DNA from: Christensenella sp. UBA7102
GTDB taxonomy: Bacteria; Bacillota; Clostridia; Christensenellales; UBA1750
Assembly (NCBI GenBank): GCA_002492415.1
Contig: DKYK01000012.1
Coordinates: 26,915-54,619 of the forward strand
DNA: 27,705 bases
Direction: 5' to 3'
Below are positions 22,742 through 27,705 of this stretch, one piece after another. Every line of letters starts with the position of its first letter. Positions within the stretch are counted from its first letter, which is position 1. The notes under the pieces were generated by a model. It worked only from the letters and a program-made list of their open reading frames with translations, was not told where the DNA came from and searched no databases. The position numbers and the translations under genes were made by a program.

Positions 22742-22835
22742 ATTTTATTTACCAGGATTTAATCATGCTTGAACGAAAAAGTCTACATTTTCGGAAACGG
22801 CAAGGATAAAGCGTCAGGAAACGGGAGTGTTGCAG

Positions 22836-25800
22836 ATGGAATTCTTTGAACTGGAAAAAGGGGAGCGTGCACCGATGTGCCGAAACGGTGCGAAAAACAA
22901 GAGGAAAATGCGGCGCAGAATGGTTAGCGCGATGCTCTGCGTACTGTTGCTCGCGACGAACACGGTAGGTGCTCTGGCCGTCGAGGACATCGCCGCGACG
23001 CCCGCGCTGGAGACAACGCCTGCGCTGGAGGCAACGCCTGCGCCAGAGGCAACGCCTGCGCCAGAGGCAACGCCTGCGCCAGGGGGCGCTACGCCCACGC
23101 CGGGGGGTACGCTTGCGCCAGAAGCTACGCCTGCGCCCGATGGGGGAGGATCTGCGGAGGAGACGCCCGCTCAGGGGAGCCCTCTGCCCTCGGAGGGCGA
23201 AAGCCAACCGTCGCCGACCTGCGTCCACCAGCACACCGAGGCATGCGACCCGGCGTTGGGCGCAGTGTGCACTCATGTCTGCACGGTGGAGAGCGGATGC
23301 ATCCCTCCGCAGACGCAGCGCATCGAAGAATGGACCTGGGTGGATGAGGAAGAATTCCTGACCCAATATGACGGCGCTTGGTACCTGAGCCTGCCCGGCG
23401 CGGACAGCGAGGATGTGACCCAGGAGCTGCTGGAGGAAATGCTGCCCCGGGAGATACTCGCGGCGCTCTCGGACGGCACGGAGGTACGCCTGCCCATCAC
23501 ATGGACGTTCCCTGCATCCTTTGACGGGGCCGCGGAGCAGCCCTGCCGCCTGGACGCCGCCGTGGGCGGGAGCTGCTCCCTGGCCGACGGGGTGCAGCCG
23601 CCCTATGTGCTGTTCACCTTTGGCGGCGCGGAAGTGTACGCTAATTATCCCGGGACAAGAGAGCCGCGTCCAAGCGATGCGCCTGTGACGGCTCATGTGG
23701 TAGAGGGCATCACGCCGGCGGGCACGACCATCAATCTGTTCGACTATGACCCTAAGATCGGCAGTAACGGGAACGATGTCCTGCCTGCTGGCGCGAAATT
23801 TGAGGATTACAGCGACGGCATCAATAAAGACGCATTGCTGCTCTTCGGCGGCTCCGCTATGCAGGAAGCCGGCTTTTGGAATCTGGGATCGGGCGCCGGC
23901 CGTCCTTGGGGCCAAAACAACGTGAACATGAAGGGCATCGTGAAATCCACATTGGAGGACAATTATCCTTATATTAACCTGGATCAAGCACGTAGTACAC
24001 TTCAAAATCCGACAATACCAATAATTACGAAAGATGATCCTTGGGGTACTCCGAATCGCAAACTTATGGACATCGCTAATCTAAATCATGCGGAACATGA
24101 AAACGCCGGTGTGGATAAGGCTCGAGCGCTCTCTATGAAGCTTTTGCAGAGCCGTAGGCTGACAGTGGATGAAACGACTGGCGTGGTCACGGGCGATTGC
24201 GAAAAGGCATCTCTGCGGTATCTGTTTGATCCGGAAACAGAAACGGATGGCAAAATGTCCTATAAAAACGTCACCGGCCTGTTCCAGGTGGATGAAGAAG
24301 GCTACTATTACTACGACGCCCGGAAGAACTTCGCGGAGTTTAATCCGAATGCTGACGGAACCACGACCAAGGACGGCATGCCAAGCGACGGCTCCTTTAC
24401 GCTGTACGACGGCCCCGCCGTATGGCGCACGGACGCAGGATATAATCCTGACACAAATGCATTCGATGGCGACATGAGCCTGGGCAACTTCTTCCCGTTT
24501 GACAGGGCGGAACACCTTTTCGATCGCATTCAGAGAGCGGACAAGGATGGAAACCCGACCGATATTCTCTCCTGCTCTGAAGACAAAACAAACGCCAGTA
24601 ATAAAGTGCTTGCGAACCACTACCTGGGCATGACCATGACGGTGAAGTTCGCGCAGCCGGAAGACGGCAAGCTCAACATGGGCTCCTCCGGCAGGCAGCC
24701 CATGATCTTCCAGTTCTCCGGTGACGATGACGTTTGGGTCTTCATAGATGATGTGCTGGTGCTGGATTTGGGCGGCGTTCACAGCGAGCTGTACGGTACC
24801 ATCGATTTCAGCACCGGTGATGTCATCACCGGTCAGAGCTGGCAGACCGGCGGTCTGCCGGACAACCCCGGCAGTTTGTTACACGATGAGAGAACAACGC
24901 TCTACAATCTGTTTGTAGCGGCGCTGGGGCAGGAGGAGACGGACAAACTCCACTGGGTTGACAAAGGAGATGGAAAAAAGATATTCCCCACCGGCACCGA
25001 GCACGAGCTGAAGCTGTTTTACCTGGAGCGCGGCAACTACGACTCCAGCCTGCAGATGCGCTTCAACCTGCAGTCTCCGCTCTACCACAGCATCAAAAAG
25101 GTGGATCAAAACGGCGACCCGCTGAAGGGCGTGGAGTTTGAACTGTACAAGGCAAAGGCAACGAATGGAAACAGCAGCAACGTTGACGACTATACTTATA
25201 CTCCTGACGATCTCATCGGCACGATGACGACCGGCGCGGACGGCAAATCGACGTTTACCAGAGCGGACGGCTCGCCGTTCAGCTTCACCGACCAGTATCA
25301 CGCCGATGGCACGATCTACTATATTCTGAAGGAAACCCAAACGGCCGGGGGATACCGCGCCCTGCCCGTGGACATTGTTCTTCGGTTCGAGACGGATATG
25401 TCCATGCTGGTCGTCGCGAACCGCTACCAGACCGGCGCGTACGCCAGCTTCTTTTCCAACATCCGCGAAGCGGGTCAGCTGACCTATGGTCAGTTTGATA
25501 CAAACAGCGGCGTCATCGCGCCAAGCAGTACAGAGCTTGATCAGGCCGCGAAACAGCAGGGTCTGATCATCGCCGTTCCCATGCTGCTGCAGAGCGGAAT
25601 GTCCTACGAGAGCGAGGAGAGCAGCAACGGGGGCAGGTGGCTGGCGGTGTACGGCAGCAATACCGAAGGGTATGGAACGGTCGCGCCGGCGGAGCGCACC
25701 GCCCCGGCGTGGCGGGAAGCGATTCTCAAGGCGGCGCTGTACCAGGCCAGCGATGAGCGTTGGCCCGGATGGCACCTTACGTACAACGAGGACACCGGAA

Positions 25801-27705
25801 AGCTGGAGGGGCTGCTGGAAGACCTTCCGGGCCGGTCGGATCGCTATGCGCTGAACAACGCAAACGGCGATATGAAGATGGTGTACGGCATCATACAGCC
25901 CAGCGCGCTGAAAAAGCTCGGCATTACGGGGAGTACCTCCGCGGAGCGTTACCATGCGTTGGAAGCCTATGTGTCCAAAGCGGTCAAAGATGGCGCCGCG
26001 GACGGCAAGTCTACCGAAGAGGTGATCAATGAGATCGCGAGAAAGCTGAGCGTTACGGGAGACAGCTTTAGCGATCGTGATTTCTCCTTTCTCAACACCG
26101 ATCAGTTCCAGCGGGAGTTCCGTTCCACCATCTACATCCCCAACGAGCGCCGGGAGCTGCGCGTGCAGAAGGTGGATGAGGACGGCAAGGGCGTCAACGG
26201 AGCGGAGTTCACGCTCACAAGAATCAAGGACGGCGCCACCATCACCGGCACGACCGCGACCGTGGATGACCAGGCCGGCATGCTGATCTTCCGGCCGGAC
26301 GCGGAAGAGAACAAGCCGGGCTACGCCCGAGCGGTGTGGGGGGCGGTAGGCGACAAGTACACCCTTGAAGAGACAAGCGCACCGGCTGACTATCAGAAGA
26401 ACGATACGAAGATTCCGGTGGTCGTGGGCGTGTATTCGATCTACGCCGACGCGGGCACGCCGGAGGACGGCGTTACCGTCATGGCCGGGGTCGGTAAGCT
26501 GATGCAGACCATGACGAAGTACGCGGCGGACGATACCGTCAACATCACGCTGCGGGACATTACTGCGATCGCCCAGAAGCAGGCGCGCGGGTCGTTCGAC
26601 CCGAACGGCTGGGAGGACGATTTTCTTGTGGGAACCGGCACGCCTCCAATCCCCCGCAGCATGAACCTGCACTACGGCAAAAACGCGGTGGTGGATTACG
26701 GCCTGCACGATGAGGACGGCGGAAAGAACATCTATCCGTTCTTCACTACGGACACCGGCTTTCTGCGGACCCGCGTCGAGCAGAACACAGCCGCGCTGGA
26801 AAATCAGCTGTACGAAGGCAGCAACAACACCGCCAACTGGGACAACCTGGAAAGGCAGCATCTGACGAATCTGTTCAGCCTGCTGAATATCGTGGTCGTT
26901 ACCGACCAGAGGGTACAGCCGGAGGATACCGGAGAGCTGCGGGTCAGCAAAACCGTGCAGGGAACCGACTTGAAAGCGGCGGATTATACCCGCAACTTTA
27001 CCTTTACCGTATCTTTGAAAAAAGCCGATGGCTCAGCACTGACAGATGCGTACTACTACTACGGCGAGCAGCGCGCCGGCTATATCAAGGACGGCGAAAC
27101 GCTCTCTCTGCGGCACGACGAGGCGCTGACGATTCTCGGACTGCCCAGCGGTACGAAGTGGAGGATCACGGAAAAAGCTGAGAGCGGCTGGTCGGTGGTT
27201 CCCACGAGCGGTGAGGTCAGCGGCGTGATTGAAAAGGATCAGACGGGCGAGGCAAAGTTCACCAACTATAAGGGGGATGTGGGCTCCCTGACGGTTTCCA
27301 AGACGGTAGCGGGCAATAAGGGAGACAAGAACAAGGAGTTCAACTTTACCGTAACGCTCGGTGATACAAGCATCACCGGAACCTTCGGCGATATGACGTT
27401 TGCGGACGGCGTTGCGACCTTCACGCTCAAGCACAACGAGAGCAAGACGGCGACCAATCTGTCGGCGGGCGTTACCTACACAGTGACGGAAACCAAAGCA
27501 GAAGGGTACGTCACGACCAAGACCGGCGATACCGGAACAATCGTCAAAGGCACAACGGCGAAAGCTGCGTTTAAGAACACAAAGGATGAGTTTGGCTCCC
27601 TGACGGTTTCCAAGACGGTAGCGGGCAACGCGGGAGATCAAGCCAAAGGCTTCCACTTTACCGTGACGCTCAGCGATACGGGCATCAACGGAACCTTCGG
27701 CGATA
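22836..27705 (+). CDS. Giant secreted adhesin: fibro-slime, SpaA/Cna-B domains and tandem repeats (partial at window end)
   Basis: At least 1,623 residues, open at the window edge. The ATG has GGGAG 8 nt upstream. A basic N-terminus and hydrophobic core (MVSAMLCVLLLATNTVGALA) form a signal peptide, with likely cleavage after Ala48. A Thr-Pro-Ala linker is followed by a Cys/His cluster (CVHQHTEAC, then CTHVC) at about residues 130-155. Residues about 480-745 are a fibro-slime domain (FSGDDDVWVFIDDVLVLDLGGVH). SpaA/Cna-B-like domains lie at about 754-862 (KVDQNGDPLKGVEFELYKA) and 1105-1199 (KVDEDGKGVNGAEFTL, ending YTLEETSAPADYQ). From about 1366 there are beta-rich domains with VSKTV starts and TYTVTE ends, repeating every 104 residues. 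These folds usually carry Lys-Asn isopeptide bonds. The C-terminal anchor is outside the window. It is probably a pilin-like or matrix adhesin. Confidence 0.9.
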   Translation, partial: MEFFELEKGERAPMCRNGAKNKRKMRRRMVSAMLCVLLLATNTVGALAVEDIAATPALETTPALEATPAPEATPAPEATPAPGGATPTPGGTLAPEATPAPDGGGSAEETPAQGSPLPSEGESQPSPTCVHQHTEACDPALGAVCTHVCTVESGCIPPQTQRIEEWTWVDEEEFLTQYDGAWYLSLPGADSEDVTQELLEEMLPREILAALSDGTEVRLPITWTFPASFDGAAEQPCRLDAAVGGSCSLADGVQPPYVLFTFGGAEVYANYPGTREPRPSDAPVTAHVVEGITPAGTTINLFDYDPKIGSNGNDVLPAGAKFEDYSDGINKDALLLFGGSAMQEAGFWNLGSGAGRPWGQNNVNMKGIVKSTLEDNYPYINLDQARSTLQNPTIPIITKDDPWGTPNRKLMDIANLNHAEHENAGVDKARALSMKLLQSRRLTVDETTGVVTGDCEKASLRYLFDPETETDGKMSYKNVTGLFQVDEEGYYYYDARKNFAEFNPNADGTTTKDGMPSDGSFTLYDGPAVWRTDAGYNPDTNAFDGDMSLGNFFPFDRAEHLFDRIQRADKDGNPTDILSCSEDKTNASNKVLANHYLGMTMTVKFAQPEDGKLNMGSSGRQPMIFQFSGDDDVWVFIDDVLVLDLGGVHSELYGTIDFSTGDVITGQSWQTGGLPDNPGSLLHDERTTLYNLFVAALGQEETDKLHWVDKGDGKKIFPTGTEHELKLFYLERGNYDSSLQMRFNLQSPLYHSIKKVDQNGDPLKGVEFELYKAKATNGNSSNVDDYTYTPDDLIGTMTTGADGKSTFTRADGSPFSFTDQYHADGTIYYILKETQTAGGYRALPVDIVLRFETDMSMLVVANRYQTGAYASFFSNIREAGQLTYGQFDTNSGVIAPSSTELDQAAKQQGLIIAVPMLLQSGMSYESEESSNGGRWLAVYGSNTEGYGTVAPAERTAPAWREAILKAALYQASDERWPGWHLTYNEDTGKLEGLLEDLPGRSDRYALNNANGDMKMVYGIIQPSALKKLGITGSTSAERYHALEAYVSKAVKDGAADGKSTEEVINEIARKLSVTGDSFSDRDFSFLNTDQFQREFRSTIYIPNERRELRVQKVDEDGKGVNGAEFTLTRIKDGATITGTTATVDDQAGMLIFRPDAEENKPGYARAVWGAVGDKYTLEETSAPADYQKNDTKIPVVVGVYSIYADAGTPEDGVTVMAGVGKLMQTMTKYAADDTVNITLRDITAIAQKQARGSFDPNGWEDDFLVGTGTPPIPRSMNLHYGKNAVVDYGLHDEDGGKNIYPFFTTDTGFLRTRVEQNTAALENQLYEGSNNTANWDNLERQHLTNLFSLLNIVVVTDQRVQPEDTGELRVSKTVQGTDLKAADYTRNFTFTVSLKKADGSALTDAYYYYGEQRAGYIKDGETLSLRHDEALTILGLPSGTKWRITEKAESGWSVVPTSGEVSGVIEKDQTGEAKFTNYKGDVGSLTVSKTVAGNKGDKNKEFNFTVTLGDTSITGTFGDMTFADGVATFTLKHNESKTATNLSAGVTYTVTETKAEGYVTTKTGDTGTIVKGTTAKAAFKNTKDEFGSLTVSKTVAGNAGDQAKGFHFTVTLSDTGINGTFGD
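23010..23081 (+). repeat. 18-bp tandem repeats encoding a Thr-Pro-Ala linker
   Basis: Four units of about GAGGCAACGCCTGCGCCA: three identical (23028-23081) and one slightly diverged (23010-23027). Decayed copies continue to about 23150. They encode Glu-Ala-Thr-Pro-Ala-Pro, an extended spacer just after the signal peptide. Perfect in-frame repeats like these change number easily. Confidence 0.85.
27282..27705 (+). repeat. 312-bp (104-residue) tandem repeats in the adhesin
   Basis: A 35-nt identical block starts at 27282 and again at 27594, giving a period of 312 nt. The second copy runs off the window end. A more diverged copy starts near 26931 (ELRVSKTVQG). Each unit begins SLTVSKTVAGN and ends in a TYTVTE and FKNTK block. 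Confidence 0.85.

Larger units (their letters stand above)
22609..22791. repeat. Inverted-repeat-bounded segment upstream of the adhesin (candidate invertible promoter)
   Basis: The arms 22609-22629 and 22771-22791 are 21 nt each and pair at 19 of 21 positions. The core TGTAGACTTTTTC (22613-22625) matches GAAAAAGTCTACA (22775-22787) exactly. The 141 nt between them hold a TATAAT aimed at the adhesin and a hairpin. No target-site duplication is visible beside the arms and no recombinase gene is in the window. The layout matches phase-variable invertible switches upstream of surface-protein genes; a small miniature transposon remnant is the main alternative. Confidence 0.55.

Noticed and set aside
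22609..22791. Insertion sequence or miniature transposon remnant as the sole explanation of the inverted repeats
   Set aside because: No target-site duplication is visible, there is no transposase fragment, and the arms are integrated with a promoter facing a surface gene. It is kept as an alternative, not the main reading.
22836..23310. CRISPR-like repeats in the 18-bp units
   Set aside because: The repeats are contiguous without spacers, in frame, and encode a Pro-rich protein linker.
22749..24005. A 418-codon minus-strand open frame with Arg-rich repeats
   Set aside because: It is the antisense of the adhesin's Thr-Pro-Ala repeat region, with low-complexity Arg runs and no ribosome site.
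24879..26861. A 660-codon open frame on the minus strand
   Set aside because: It lies fully inside the plus-strand adhesin, which shows clear domains and an unbroken frame to the window end. The antisense translation has no recognisable motifs.

Overview
The window reads as a chromosomal segment of a GC-rich Gram-positive anaerobe, most likely a gut or rumen member of the Clostridia. The evidence is a Rex redox repressor, RadA beside a PIN/TRAM membrane protein (YacL type), two VanW-family cell-surface proteins, a Cna/SpaA-type adhesin with a Gram-positive signal peptide, strong AGGAGG-like ribosome sites with some GTG and TTG starts, and enzymes for plant glycans and uronic acids. I cannot place it to genus from sequence alone. 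There are no rRNA, tRNA, CRISPR or recognisable transposase genes.

Layout. (1) 1-3136: an AraC-type regulator followed by a GH31 alpha-xylosidase/alpha-glucosidase, with an 11-bp inverted repeat and an outward divergent promoter at the left edge. (2) 3441-7297: a membrane-anchored beta-propeller-like protein, radA, and a YacL-like PIN/TRAM protein. The disA gene that usually sits between radA and yacL is absent. (3) 7396-8633, minus: two overlapping flavodoxin-like reductases. (4) 8828-12921: KDG kinase and an IclR regulator on minus, divergent from a mannitol-dehydrogenase-family oxidoreductase and a metallophosphoesterase on plus. The divergent gap holds two 13-bp palindromes that look like IclR operators. 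(5) 13012-17528, minus: VanW protein 1, Rex (with a near-consensus Rex site just after its promoter), an RsmC-like methyltransferase, a C39-like membrane protein and a UlaG-like metallo-hydrolase. (6) 17711-19378, plus: VanW protein 2. (7) 19497-22222, minus: a GH26 mannanase, a DEDDh exonuclease and a GNAT acetyltransferase in one tight cluster. (8) 22836 to the window end: a very large secreted adhesin with a fibro-slime domain, SpaA/Cna-B domains and 104-residue repeats, still open at the edge.

The metabolic genes fit one picture: cytoplasmic trimming of plant oligosaccharides (GH31, GH26) and entry of uronate-derived 2-keto-3-deoxygluconate through KDG kinase under IclR control.

The strongest unexpected signal is upstream of the adhesin. 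Imperfect 21-bp inverted repeats (19 of 21 paired) at 22609-22629 and 22771-22791 bracket about 140 bp. The left repeat supplies the -35, and the bracketed DNA supplies a consensus -10 pointing at the adhesin. This is the architecture of an invertible, phase-variable promoter. Inverting it on paper would replace the TATAAT by a weaker TTAAAT at the same spacing and point the good promoter toward the GH26 cluster. This is an inference and needs reads or population data.
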